DNA of 8,819 nucleotides from Chromatiales bacterium (GCA_027001895.1 JALTLP010000391.1:1-8819), one strand, 5' to 3'. Numbered from the stretch's first letter, positions 1 to 7,665 are shown. Numbers and translations are program-made. The notes: a model not told the origin generated them from the letters alone.

Positions 1-1019
1 GTATGGACGAAATTGGTATGCTGGCAACATCGTTTAACGCAATGATAGAAAACCTTGAAAAAAGCATTGCTCAAAAAGAAAAAGCCATTAACCAGATTCG
101 TGAGCTTAATGCTTCTCTAGAACAAAAAGTACAGCAAAGAACATTAACACTGGAAGAAACCAATATTGAACTTGAGCAACAAAAGGCTGAACTGAACAAA
201 CACAAAAACAACCTTGAAGAACTTATCCAGGAAAAAACCAAGGATCTGATTCTGGCAAAAGAAGCGGCTGAAGCAGCTAATAAATCCAAGTCAGACTTTC
301 TTGCCAATATGTCACACGAACTGCGCACTCCGATGCATGGCATTCTGAGCTTTGCAAAATTTGGTTGTACAAAATATGCCAAGGCTGATCGTGAAAAACT
401 TAAAAGCTACTTTGATAATATCAGCGAAAGTGGCACACGCTTGCTGAAGTTACTGAATGCTCTACTGGATCTGGCTAAACTTGAATCCGGGAAAGATGAA
501 CTCGAACTGAAAAAAACAGATATCGTTGCTATTGCTGACTCTGTTAAAAATGAGCTTTCAGCGCTTGCCAATGATAAAAATGTCACCCTGCTTACAGAAT
601 ATACGCAACCTGAATTAACTGTAGAGTGTGATGGTGAAAAAATAAGTCAGGTAATCCGAAATCTTTATGGCAATGCATTAAAATTTACCCCACAGGGAAA
701 GCATATTACCCTGCGTATAGAAACATCAGAAATTGTCAGCGGAAAAAGAATTACCGATACCAGGTTAACACCGTCTGTTACCGTAAGCGTAATAGATGAA
801 GGGATAGGTATTCCGGAAGATGAACTGGATCTTGTCTTTGATAAATTTGCACAAAGCAGTAAAACCGATACAGGTGCAGGCGGTACCGGACTTGGACTGG
901 CTATTTGCAGCGAGATAGTTGAAAAACATCACGGCCGAATCTGGGCAGAAAACAATACCTTTGAAGGTGCAACGTTTATTTTCGAAATTCCTGTCTCCAT
1001 ATCCGAAGCCATTGTTTAA
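1..1019 (+). CDS. Sensor histidine kinase, C-terminal part (5' end outside window)
   Basis: This is the cytoplasmic half of a membrane sensor kinase that autophosphorylates on histidine and passes the phosphate to a response regulator. The frame is open to the window edge, and the first visible Met (position 3) lies inside a HAMP domain: residues 2-14 (DEIGMLATSFNAM) are the typical HAMP end, so the true start lies upstream. Numbering from that Met, residues 20-95 form a charged coiled-coil linker. The HisKA domain follows, with the phospho-acceptor H105 in SHELRTP. The HATPase domain shows the N-box (N220, N224), G1 (DEGIGI, 265-270), F-box (FDKF, 279-282) and G2 (GTGLGL, 294-299). All catalytic motifs are intact. 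The protein stops soon after the ATPase domain, so there is no C-terminal receiver and it is not a classical hybrid kinase. No response regulator lies in the window and the signal is unknown. Its stop codon directly abuts that of the convergent ycaR gene. Confidence 0.93.
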   Translation, partial: MDEIGMLATSFNAMIENLEKSIAQKEKAINQIRELNASLEQKVQQRTLTLEETNIELEQQKAELNKHKNNLEELIQEKTKDLILAKEAAEAANKSKSDFLANMSHELRTPMHGILSFAKFGCTKYAKADREKLKSYFDNISESGTRLLKLLNALLDLAKLESGKDELELKKTDIVAIADSVKNELSALANDKNVTLLTEYTQPELTVECDGEKISQVIRNLYGNALKFTPQGKHITLRIETSEIVSGKRITDTRLTPSVTVSVIDEGIGIPEDELDLVFDKFAQSSKTDTGAGGTGLGLAICSEIVEKHHGRIWAENNTFEGATFIFEIPVSISEAIV

Positions 1020-1193
1020 TCAGTCTTCCGCTACCAGCGTTCTGGCTTCCTCTTCAAGCATAACTGGAATATCATCCCTGATTGGATAAGCAAGTTTATC
1101 AAATTTACAAACAAGCTCATTTGCATCTTCATCCAGTTCAAGCTTGCCCTTGCATAACGGGCAAACCAGTATATCCAGTAATTTTTTATCCAT
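1020..1193 (-). CDS. ycaR: Trm112/YcaR family small protein (UPF0434)
   Basis: This is a 57-residue protein of the Trm112-like UPF0434 family, very similar along its whole length to what I recall of E. coli YcaR. Visible family marks are the N-terminal LL-DI-VCP-C-GKL segment with C11 and C14, a third cysteine (C29) in ELVCK, the LAYPIRDDIPVML core and the EEAR tail. Eukaryotic and archaeal Trm112 proteins activate methyltransferases; the role of the bacterial short form is not firmly known. I chose the ATG at 1193 because the family begins MD(H/K)(R/K)LL. TTG and three GTG codons lie just upstream in frame (1205-1194) and could in principle also serve. The start lies inside the end of lpxK (8-bp overlap), which suggests translational coupling. 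In E. coli and Pseudomonas kdsB follows this gene; here it does not. Confidence 0.9.
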   Translation of the reverse strand: MDKKLLDILVCPLCKGKLELDEDANELVCKFDKLAYPIRDDIPVMLEEEARTLVAED

Positions 1194-2184
1194 CACCACC
1201 ACCAATTTTGTCTAACAGTCTTAAACCAAACTCTTTTTTCATTTCAACCTGCACAGGCAGGTACCAGGTATTTTGCATATGAAATCGCTGACATTTTACC
1301 GCATCTTTTTCTGTCATCAGCAGTGGAATATCATCATTAAACTCCAGGTCGCTATGACGATACATATAGTGATCGGGAAAAGAATGCTCAATAATATCCA
1401 GTCCCTGACGTCGCAAAAAGCCAAAAAAACGTTGCGGGTTGCCAATTGCAGAAACTGCGTGTACTTTCCTGTCCTTAAATTCTGATAACATCAGTTTGTT
1501 TTGCGGCTGATTAATATCAACCATGACCTTACCTGAATAACACATGGCAAATTCACCCTGCCCGGCAATACCGTTAGTAACAATGAAGTCCGCTTTGTCC
1601 AACCGGCTCAGGGTTTCACGTAGCGGGCCAGCAGGCAAACAATTAGCATTGCCAAAGCGACGTTCACCATCAATAACAACCACTTCTATATCACGCTGTA
1701 AGGCATAATGTTGCAGGCCATCATCTGAAACAAGAATATCGCAATCAGAATATTTTAATAATGCCTCGCTGGCGGCAACCCGGTCTGGGCCAACGGCCAT
1801 CGGGCAGCCTGTCTGTCTCGAAATAAGTATTGCTTCATCACCGACTATCACCGGATCACTGTCCGGTCGTACCTGTTGAGGCCATGACTTCGCTTTACCC
1901 ATATACCCACGACTGACAATACCGGGTGTAAATCCACTTTCTTTCAGGAAATTGGCTATCCAGATAACCAGCGGCGTTTTACCCGTGCCCCCTACGGTAA
2001 TATTACCAACAATAATGACGGGTACATTAACCCTGGTCGACTTTAATACTTTAAGTGAATATAAAGTTCTTCTGACAACAACAATCCCACAGAATAACCA
2101 GCTTAAAGGTCTTAATACATGCGTCAGTATATTTTTGGAATACCATGTCTCATTAATTAATGTATGGAGTTTAGACTTTTTCAC
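1186..2184 (-). CDS. lpxK: Tetraacyldisaccharide 4'-kinase
   Basis: LpxK phosphorylates the 4' position of the tetraacyl-disaccharide 1-phosphate to form lipid IVA, at the inner face of the inner membrane. It has 332 residues, a normal family length. An N-terminal hydrophobic helix (about residues 24-42, with RPLSWL) anchors it to the membrane. It is followed by the Walker A loop GNITVGGTGKT (60-70), the SRGY motif (91-94), GDEA (115-118), the Walker B-like SDDGLQH (153-159), the conserved RRFGN-CLPAGPLRE stretch (175-190) and FPDHY (269-273). By family knowledge an Asp in the GDE motif and a late His assist catalysis; D116 and H272 are my candidates. The start is a GTG at 2184, only 5 bp after the msbA stop. 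The next upstream in-frame stop (2202-2200) leaves no ATG choice, and no strong ribosome-binding site is seen, so coupling to msbA is likely. The C-terminus is an unusual Gly-rich GGGDG encoded by GGT repeats. Confidence 0.95.
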   Translation of the reverse strand: MKKSKLHTLINETWYSKNILTHVLRPLSWLFCGIVVVRRTLYSLKVLKSTRVNVPVIIVGNITVGGTGKTPLVIWIANFLKESGFTPGIVSRGYMGKAKSWPQQVRPDSDPVIVGDEAILISRQTGCPMAVGPDRVAASEALLKYSDCDILVSDDGLQHYALQRDIEVVVIDGERRFGNANCLPAGPLRETLSRLDKADFIVTNGIAGQGEFAMCYSGKVMVDINQPQNKLMLSEFKDRKVHAVSAIGNPQRFFGFLRRQGLDIIEHSFPDHYMYRHSDLEFNDDIPLLMTEKDAVKCQRFHMQNTWYLPVQVEMKKEFGLRLLDKIGGGDG

Positions 2185-2189
2185 TATGC

Positions 2190-3950
2190 TTATGACTGTT
2201 TAGTAAATTGTAATTTATGTAATTCCGAATAAATTCCTTTTTTACCAATTAACTCATTGTGGCTTCCCATTTCAACGATTTCACCTTTATCCATCACAAC
2301 AATAAGGTCAACATTTTCTATTGTCGATAACCGATGGGCAATAATAAATGTTGTTCTGTTTTTCAGTAGTTCAGACATGGCATCCTGGATATATCGCTCA
2401 GATTCTGTATCGAGTGCTGAGGTTGCCTCATCCAGAATAAGAATAGGCGAATCTTTTAAAAATGCACGTGCTATCGCAAGACGCTGACGCTGCCCACCGG
2501 ATAACAACAGGCCATTATCTCCCACAATGGTATCGAATTTTTTTGGTAATTTTTCGATAAATTCATAGGCATGGGCAGCTTTGGCCGCCGCTATTATTTT
2601 TTCTTCGGTTGCCGACTCCATGTCACCATAGGCAATATTATGGGCAATGGTATCGTTAAAAAGAGTTACATGCTGACTGACCAGGGCAATATTGTTTCGC
2701 AACCCGGCCAGGCTTAGTTGCTGCGAATCAACGCCATCAATATATATGGTTCCATCTGTCTGGTTATAAAAACGCGGTAACAAACTGACCAGCGTTGTTT
2801 TGCCGGCACCGGAACGGCCGACAAAGGCGACGCTTGTACCGGCCGGTACATCAAGGTTAATATTTTTAAGAACAACGTCTTTATTATTATTGTAACTGAA
2901 AGAAATATTTTCGAATTTTACATGCCCTTTTACATCAGCAATTGGCTGCTTACCCTTATCATCTTCAACTTCGATATCCAGGAACTCAAAAACACTTTGT
3001 GCAGCCGCTATACCACGTTGCAATGCAGAGTTAACCGTTGTTAAGCGCTTAACATGTTGCATCAGCAAAATCATCGATAGCAGGAAGGACACGAATGGCC
3101 CCGTTTTCAAGGGAGTAATATATTCACCACCAATTGCAGCCAGGTAGACTATAAATGCAAATGCTGTTGCCACGATTTGTTGAATTACCGGTGTACTCAA
3201 CGCATTGGTTGCTGCAAACTTTAGAAACTGTTTTCGATTGTGTTTATTGATATTACTAAATTTATTTTGTTCGTATTGCTGCCCGCCAAATATTTTAATT
3301 TCACGGTTTGCTTCAACCGACTCTTCGGACACCTCCGAAAGATTCCCCATCGATGCCTGGATACGTCGGCTGTAACGACGAAACTTTTTAGAAACAAAGG
3401 TAACAACCAGTGCAACAAAGGGTATGGTTGCAAGTAATATTAGGCTGAGGCTTATGCTGATTGACAACATAACAACAAGCAACCAGATTATTGTAATTGT
3501 GTCCTGTACCAGTATTCGGATAACACCGGCTGAAGCCTCGGCAAGTTGCTCTACGTCATAAATCATTTTTGACTGTAGCTTACCCGAGGTCGTATTATCA
3601 TAATACCCCACAGGTAACTGCATAAACTTTTCGAACATTTCGTTCCTGAGCGTGAATACAACGGTTCTCGATACCCACGACATACCAAACTCAGATACAA
3701 ACGTGCCCACTGTTCTCAATGCAAAAATACCGATCAAGGTAAAAACAACGACTTTCATACCTTCAGTATTTTTCTGAACAAAGCCTTCTTCAAGCATTGG
3801 ATCGATAATTTTTGCAAACTCAGCTTCTGTATAGGCAACCACGACCATACCGATTAAAGCCAATACAAAAATTTTCCATAATGGACGCACATAACCCAGT
3901 AAACGTTTATATACCGCAACGCCACTTTTTGTAATTGTGTTTGATGTCAT
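2190..3950 (-). CDS. msbA: Lipid A export ATP-binding/permease protein MsbA
   Basis: MsbA is a homodimeric ABC exporter that flips lipid A-core from the inner to the outer leaflet of the inner membrane. The 586 residues match the usual length of about 580. An N-terminal ABC transmembrane domain (about 20-310, six hydrophobic segments) carries the MsbA-typical LPVGYYDNTTSGKLQSK segment (112-128). The nucleotide-binding domain shows Walker A GRSGAGKTT (378-386), Q-loop Q426, signature LSGGQ (483-487), Walker B ILILDE (503-508), D-loop SALD (511-514) and H-loop H539, all intact. The neighbour lpxK, which makes the lipid A precursor, supports the lipid A assignment over a generic multidrug exporter. 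The ATG at 3950 follows the exbD stop TAG with no intervening base, and no clear ribosome-binding site is visible, which suggests coupled translation from exbD. Confidence 0.95.
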   Translation of the reverse strand: MTSNTITKSGVAVYKRLLGYVRPLWKIFVLALIGMVVVAYTEAEFAKIIDPMLEEGFVQKNTEGMKVVVFTLIGIFALRTVGTFVSEFGMSWVSRTVVFTLRNEMFEKFMQLPVGYYDNTTSGKLQSKMIYDVEQLAEASAGVIRILVQDTITIIWLLVVMLSISISLSLILLATIPFVALVVTFVSKKFRRYSRRIQASMGNLSEVSEESVEANREIKIFGGQQYEQNKFSNINKHNRKQFLKFAATNALSTPVIQQIVATAFAFIVYLAAIGGEYITPLKTGPFVSFLLSMILLMQHVKRLTTVNSALQRGIAAAQSVFEFLDIEVEDDKGKQPIADVKGHVKFENISFSYNNNKDVVLKNINLDVPAGTSVAFVGRSGAGKTTLVSLLPRFYNQTDGTIYIDGVDSQQLSLAGLRNNIALVSQHVTLFNDTIAHNIAYGDMESATEEKIIAAAKAAHAYEFIEKLPKKFDTIVGDNGLLLSGGQRQRLAIARAFLKDSPILILDEATSALDTESERYIQDAMSELLKNRTTFIIAHRLSTIENVDLIVVMDKGEIVEMGSHNELIGKKGIYSELHKLQFTKQS

Positions 3951-4370
3951 CTAGTTTTTAGCTTGTCGGGTCGCCAGGTTAACGTGTTCCAGACCCAGCT
4001 GTTTGGCAGCATCCATGGCAGTTATAAATGCCTGGTATGGTGTGTTCTTGTCCGAGCTGATAACAACCTGTATCTTTTTGTTAGCAGCTTTTGTTATTTC
4101 AATTGCCCGCTTCAGGTTTTTTAAATTGTCCTGTTTTAAACGGCGCTGATTAACAAAGTAATGTCCCTGGCTATCTATCGCAATTTCTATTTTAAAAACC
4201 TTGTCAACTTTAACCGGCTTGCCATCTGCTTCAGGCAAATCAATACTTAACTCAGCCTGTTTATCAAACGTTGTAGAAACCATAAAAAAGATAAGCAGCA
4301 GAAACACAACATCAATAAGCGGTGTTAAATTTAATTGCGGTTCTTCCTGTGGAGTAATTTTAAAATTCAT
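3951..4370 (-). CDS. exbD: ExbD/TolR family proton-channel protein
   Basis: This is the 139-residue partner of ExbB in a proton-driven inner-membrane motor of the ExbBD/TolQR/MotAB class. A short cytoplasmic N-terminus is followed by one transmembrane helix (about 16-34, LTPLIDVVFLLLIFFMV). Its conserved Asp, D20, is the protonated residue (D25 in E. coli ExbD). The remainder (about 40-139) is the periplasmic domain, with the usual SSDKNTPYQAFITAMDAAKQLG segment (105-126). No TonB or TolA partner is nearby, so the energised client cannot be named. The ATG at 4370 lies 17 bp after the exbB stop. The nearest Shine-Dalgarno-like stretch, TAAGGA at 4390-4385, overlaps that stop and is rather far from the start (14 bp). 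The gene ends directly against msbA. Confidence 0.92.
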   Translation of the reverse strand: MNFKITPQEEPQLNLTPLIDVVFLLLIFFMVSTTFDKQAELSIDLPEADGKPVKVDKVFKIEIAIDSQGHYFVNQRRLKQDNLKNLKRAIEITKAANKKIQVVISSDKNTPYQAFITAMDAAKQLGLEHVNLATRQAKN

Positions 4371-4387
4371 AAGCAGAGAATGAGTCC

Positions 4388-5002
4388 TTAAGAAGCTTCA
4401 CGGTCACCATGCATCACGTCAATAATTTTTAACGATTCATCTTCCATTTGCAGCACTAACACATTCACCCGCGCCCTGAAATGGCGATAAAAGTATAAGC
4501 TCGGAATAGCAATAACCAGCCCTGTTGCCGTAGTAATAAGTGCTTCGGAAATACCCCCGGCCAGCACACCGGGGTTACCCACGCCTTGCGTTGTAATGGC
4601 GGAAAAAACTTTGATCATACCGATTACCGTCCCCAGTAAACCCAGCAACGGTGTAATTTGTGCAATAGTACCCAGTGTTGTCAGGTATTTTTCAAGCGTA
4701 ACAATAACCTGTCGGCCGGCTTCTTCAACACTTTCTTTCATAATGGCTCGCGGGTGATGGCGATTTACCAGCCCGGCCGCAAGTACCTGACCTAAAGGTG
4801 AGCTCTTACTTAAGGCATCGATATGGTTTTCATCCAGTGATTCACTTTTATACCATTGCCAGACCTGACCAACGAGATGTTTCGGTGCAATGCGTTTTTC
4901 CTGCAAGGACCAGAAACGCTCGGCAATTATTGCTACGGCAAAAATCGAACTTAGTAAAAGTGGCAGCATTAACCAGCCACCAGCCTGAATCAACTCAAAC
5001 AC
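4388..5002 (-). CDS. exbB: ExbB/TolQ/MotA family proton-channel protein
   Basis: This 204-residue inner-membrane protein should form a pentamer-type scaffold around ExbD and conduct protons. Three membrane segments are visible: about 10-29, 108-135 and 150-175. The family motifs are TPLLGLLGTVIGMI (117-130) and GGISEALITTATGLVIAIP (149-167). E153 sits where E. coli ExbB has its conserved Glu, next to channel-lining T158/T159. The N-terminus MFELIQAGGWLMLP is typical of the short ExbB subgroup found beside lpxK and comEC. The start is a GTG at 5002; an in-frame stop (5008-5006) lies just upstream, so no longer form is possible. A Shine-Dalgarno-like AAAAGG at 5018-5013 sits 10 bp before it. 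It is the first gene of the packed exbB-exbD-msbA-lpxK-ycaR set, so the upstream spacer probably carries a promoter. The exact client (TonB-like or other) is unknown. Confidence 0.92.
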   Translation of the reverse strand: MFELIQAGGWLMLPLLLSSIFAVAIIAERFWSLQEKRIAPKHLVGQVWQWYKSESLDENHIDALSKSSPLGQVLAAGLVNRHHPRAIMKESVEEAGRQVIVTLEKYLTTLGTIAQITPLLGLLGTVIGMIKVFSAITTQGVGNPGVLAGGISEALITTATGLVIAIPSLYFYRHFRARVNVLVLQMEDESLKIIDVMHGDREAS

Positions 5003-5040
5003 AATCTATGTACCTTTTAAAATTTATTGTTGTTATTTCT

Positions 5041-5057
5041 ATAACGTAAGCCGTTAT
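5041..5057. repeat. 17-bp inverted repeat upstream of exbB
   Basis: A perfect inverted repeat has 6-bp arms ATAACG and CGTTAT around a 5-bp centre (TAAGC). It lies about 39-55 bp upstream of the exbB start, inside the only sizeable spacer of the leftward gene set. Its position suits a regulator binding site or a small hairpin in the leader RNA. It is too weak and lacks a proper U-run for a terminator of comEC in the leftward direction. The regulator, if any, is not identifiable. Confidence 0.4.
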
Positions 5058-5077
5058 TTTAAAACCAACTTGCCTTT

Positions 5078-5116
5078 GCATTTTACACTGAAAAATCAAT
5101 AAGATACAGCATTTTA
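5078..5116 (-). repeat. Two direct copies of TAAAATGC upstream of exbB
   Basis: On the leftward strand the octamer TAAAATGC occurs at 5116-5109 and again at 5085-5078, 31 bp apart, close to three helical turns. Each copy contains a -10-like TAAAAT, but neither has a good -35 at 16-18 bp, so I do not call a promoter. Nothing else in the 5003-5200 spacer stands out: it is AT-rich, and I see no terminator hairpin with a T-run after comEC. Confidence 0.3.
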
Positions 5117-5200
5117 GTACAGCGGCACGAACAATCTGATTAACTGCCATACTCTACCAAAGACCCCCATAAACAGGAAGCCATTGCGTAACAGCTTTAA

Positions 5201-7657
5201 CTATTTAACAGGGTTTAAAAGACCGACTGGCCGGGTATGCCAATAGCGCTGCGCAGCAAGGCGATGCAAATGGGGCTGCAATGCAGTAGCCGCACTAAAA
5301 TCAAATGACAAAGCACCCACCGCATAGCTTTGAAGAAGCTGGGCACGGCTATTTTTACGGTAACGCCCAATAACTTTTTTGCTCGGTAAGCGGTAGCGAT
5401 TACGGTAACCAGCAGGAAAAACAGCAAACTTCGGTGATACCGCCTGTATAAATCTCTTTAGTGACGAAGTCTGGCTGCCATGATGGGGCACAACCAGAAT
5501 ATCGGCCTTTAACTGTTCAGGCATAGCGTGGTAAAGATAGGACTCGGTTTCACGTTCTATATCCCCCGTTAGCAACACGCTGCCAAAAGCGCTGCTAACT
5601 TTTAGTACACAGGACATATTGTTTTCATCGTGACCATTGGCAGCCTCTGTCAGTTCCAGCGGACTTAAAATGGCAAACTGTACCCCATCGTAATCCCAGT
5701 TTTGTCCTGCATGACAGGCTGCAACACGCATATTGTCACTCGCAACAAGCTGTTGAGGCACGCTGGTCAGTACTTTTTTAACCGTTAATACATCAGCAAC
5801 CGAGGCAAAGCCACCAATATGATCATTATCGGCATGGCTTATAACAAAGGTATCAACCGTGCTTTGTCCCTGTTGAATTAAGTAAGGCACAATAACCGCC
5901 CTGCCGGTATCAAAGTTACGGCTATAGCGCGGCCCTGCATCGTAAACCAGAGTATGATTTTGTGTTTGCACCACTGCCGCCAGGCCCTGCCCCACATCAA
6001 GAATAGCCAGTTTTGCTTCGCCTGTTGCAAGCGGGGTCTTTGCCGGAAAAATCAGTGGCAAAATAAAAATAACCGCCAGCCAGCGCATTGGTGCCCCTTT
6101 TTTAAGTAATAATAGTGTTAATGCAAGATAGGCCGGTACTAACCACCATACTGACGGTATGGCTGATTCGACCGTGGCGTAATGCCAGCCGGAAAGTTGT
6201 TCTAACAGCCACCATAACAGCTTAAATACCTCGCCAATAAAACCAAACAACAGGTTTGCCAATGAATCGTTAATAAACAGGCTGATCGTTGCTATGAACA
6301 TCAGCGGCACAAGCACAAAGCTCATTAACGGTATGGCGAAAAAATTGGCCAGGGGGGACACCAGTGAAGATGACTGATAATAAAACAAAACCAAGGGCAG
6401 GATTGCGAGGCTTAAAATCCACTGTATTCGTACAAAAGTAACGAAGCGCTCAAACACCTGCGGATAAAAATGGTTTTGAGCGCTATTTTCAGTCTTCAGT
6501 TTTTGACCGGCAGACTGGCCGATTAAAAACAGGATCAGGCTGACCGCAAAAAAGGACAACCAGAAACCCTGTGCAAGCACAGCAAGCGGATCGATCAACA
6601 ATACCAATACCAGCGCCAGAGCAATTGACTGACTTGCAGGTACAGGAACCCGCCGGAAGATAATATGAAACAGGCCCACCGACAGCATTATCAGGGCTCG
6701 CTGAGTAGGAATAGTAAAACCGGCCAGCATGGCATAGACAATCGCCGCCAGTAGTGCCGCAATGGCGGCAACCTGTGGAGCAGGCACAACTAAACAAACC
6801 CGACCGGCCAGCCGCCAGCATCCGCCAAACAAAAAATAGACAAGCCCGGCCACCAGGCCAATATGCAGGCCGGATATCGCCATCAGGTGTATAGTCCCAG
6901 TACGTTGAAAGACACGCCACTGACCGGCATCCATACCACCACGATAGCCCAGGATTAAGGCCGCGGTTAAGTTTTTTATTAGCCTGTTGTGTTGCACTGA
7001 TTGAGTCAGCTTATCGAGTATAGCCTGCCTGAGCTGAAGTATTTTTATATGTAATAAAGAATATGAACTATATTCTGTAAGCTTTTGATTAGCAGTGTTT
7101 TTACGAACATATCCTTTAGCCTGAATACGTTTTTGAAATAGCCAGCTTTCATAGTCAAACCCGCCCGGATTCATCATTCCGTAAGGCCGTTTTAAGCGCA
7201 CACTAAGCCGCCAGGCTTGCCCCGCCTTTACTGCAACGCTGGCCCGATACCAGCTTAGACGCAGGCGCGCTGGAAAATGCGAAGCATCGACATAGGCCGG
7301 GCTAATGACCTGAGTAACATCGAAGTTAAAGTCTAAAGTGGGTTGTTTACCATGATCTGCCTGATGCGATTTCGGTAGCGAACTGACCACTCCTTCAACC
7401 AGCAAATCCACCCCTTCATATTCTGCTAAAAGTCTATCACTTAACAACCAGTGGGCATATCCCAGTGCCCAGCTAAAACCGAGTAACAACCCAACAATAA
7501 ATTTTAATGCCAATAAAAAAGTGTGAAAGCGAAAACGCAGCCAGTAACAAAGAGTAGAAATAAACAGGCCAGCCCCTGCCCAGTAAAAAGCAGGCAGCGT
7601 TTTTAGCTGCTGAACAATAACGACTCCGGTTAAAAAAGCAACGGCCCATAAACGCAT
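5201..7657 (-). CDS. comEC: DNA internalization competence protein ComEC/Rec2
   Basis: ComEC is the inner-membrane channel that takes up single-stranded DNA in natural transformation. The 818-residue length is normal for the full three-part form. Residues 1-75 contain N-terminal membrane helices. About 80-190 is the soluble DUF4131/OB-like region with NPGGFDYESWLF (163-174). About 220-540 is the Competence membrane domain, with the hallmark GTIHLMAISGLHIG (254-267). From 547 follows a metallo-beta-lactamase-like domain with LDVGQG (553-558), HADNDH (H608, D610, D612, H613), TGD (697-699) and PHHGS (724-728). The metal-binding residues are kept, so nuclease activity is plausible. The ATG at 7657 has a good Shine-Dalgarno AAGGA at 8 bp. 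The gene reads away from the DUF2062 gene. No pilus or other competence gene is in the window, so competence is not proven. The 3' neighbour exbB is 198 bp away and probably a separate transcription unit. Confidence 0.95.
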   Translation of the reverse strand: MRLWAVAFLTGVVIVQQLKTLPAFYWAGAGLFISTLCYWLRFRFHTFLLALKFIVGLLLGFSWALGYAHWLLSDRLLAEYEGVDLLVEGVVSSLPKSHQADHGKQPTLDFNFDVTQVISPAYVDASHFPARLRLSWYRASVAVKAGQAWRLSVRLKRPYGMMNPGGFDYESWLFQKRIQAKGYVRKNTANQKLTEYSSYSLLHIKILQLRQAILDKLTQSVQHNRLIKNLTAALILGYRGGMDAGQWRVFQRTGTIHLMAISGLHIGLVAGLVYFLFGGCWRLAGRVCLVVPAPQVAAIAALLAAIVYAMLAGFTIPTQRALIMLSVGLFHIIFRRVPVPASQSIALALVLVLLIDPLAVLAQGFWLSFFAVSLILFLIGQSAGQKLKTENSAQNHFYPQVFERFVTFVRIQWILSLAILPLVLFYYQSSSLVSPLANFFAIPLMSFVLVPLMFIATISLFINDSLANLLFGFIGEVFKLLWWLLEQLSGWHYATVESAIPSVWWLVPAYLALTLLLLKKGAPMRWLAVIFILPLIFPAKTPLATGEAKLAILDVGQGLAAVVQTQNHTLVYDAGPRYSRNFDTGRAVIVPYLIQQGQSTVDTFVISHADNDHIGGFASVADVLTVKKVLTSVPQQLVASDNMRVAACHAGQNWDYDGVQFAILSPLELTEAANGHDENNMSCVLKVSSAFGSVLLTGDIERETESYLYHAMPEQLKADILVVPHHGSQTSSLKRFIQAVSPKFAVFPAGYRNRYRLPSKKVIGRYRKNSRAQLLQSYAVGALSFDFSAATALQPHLHRLAAQRYWHTRPVGLLNPVK

Positions 7658-7665
7658 CGCCTAAT

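Noticed and set aside
71..382. 103-codon leftward open frame opposite the kinase
   Set aside because: It is antisense to the linker and HisKA region; its Ser/Leu-rich composition is what the complement of Lys/Glu-rich coiled coil gives.
1952..2487. Rightward open frames opposite lpxK and msbA (1952-2203, 2257-2487)
   Set aside because: They are antisense to conserved catalytic segments, have no recognisable domain and lack ribosome binding sites.
5137..5170. 18-codon leftward frame starting at 5170 before exbB (begins MGVFGRVWQLIRLF)
   Set aside because: It looks protein-like at first glance but stops after 18 codons, and I cannot match it to a family; chance is the simplest reading.
5120..5203. 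Possible intrinsic terminator after comEC
   Set aside because: Only a 4-bp AAGC/GCTT pairing is found, with no GC-rich stem followed by a T-run.
6489..6920. 143-codon leftward open frame inside comEC
   Set aside because: It lies in another frame of comEC over its strongly conserved membrane domain; its Cys-rich product has no family features.
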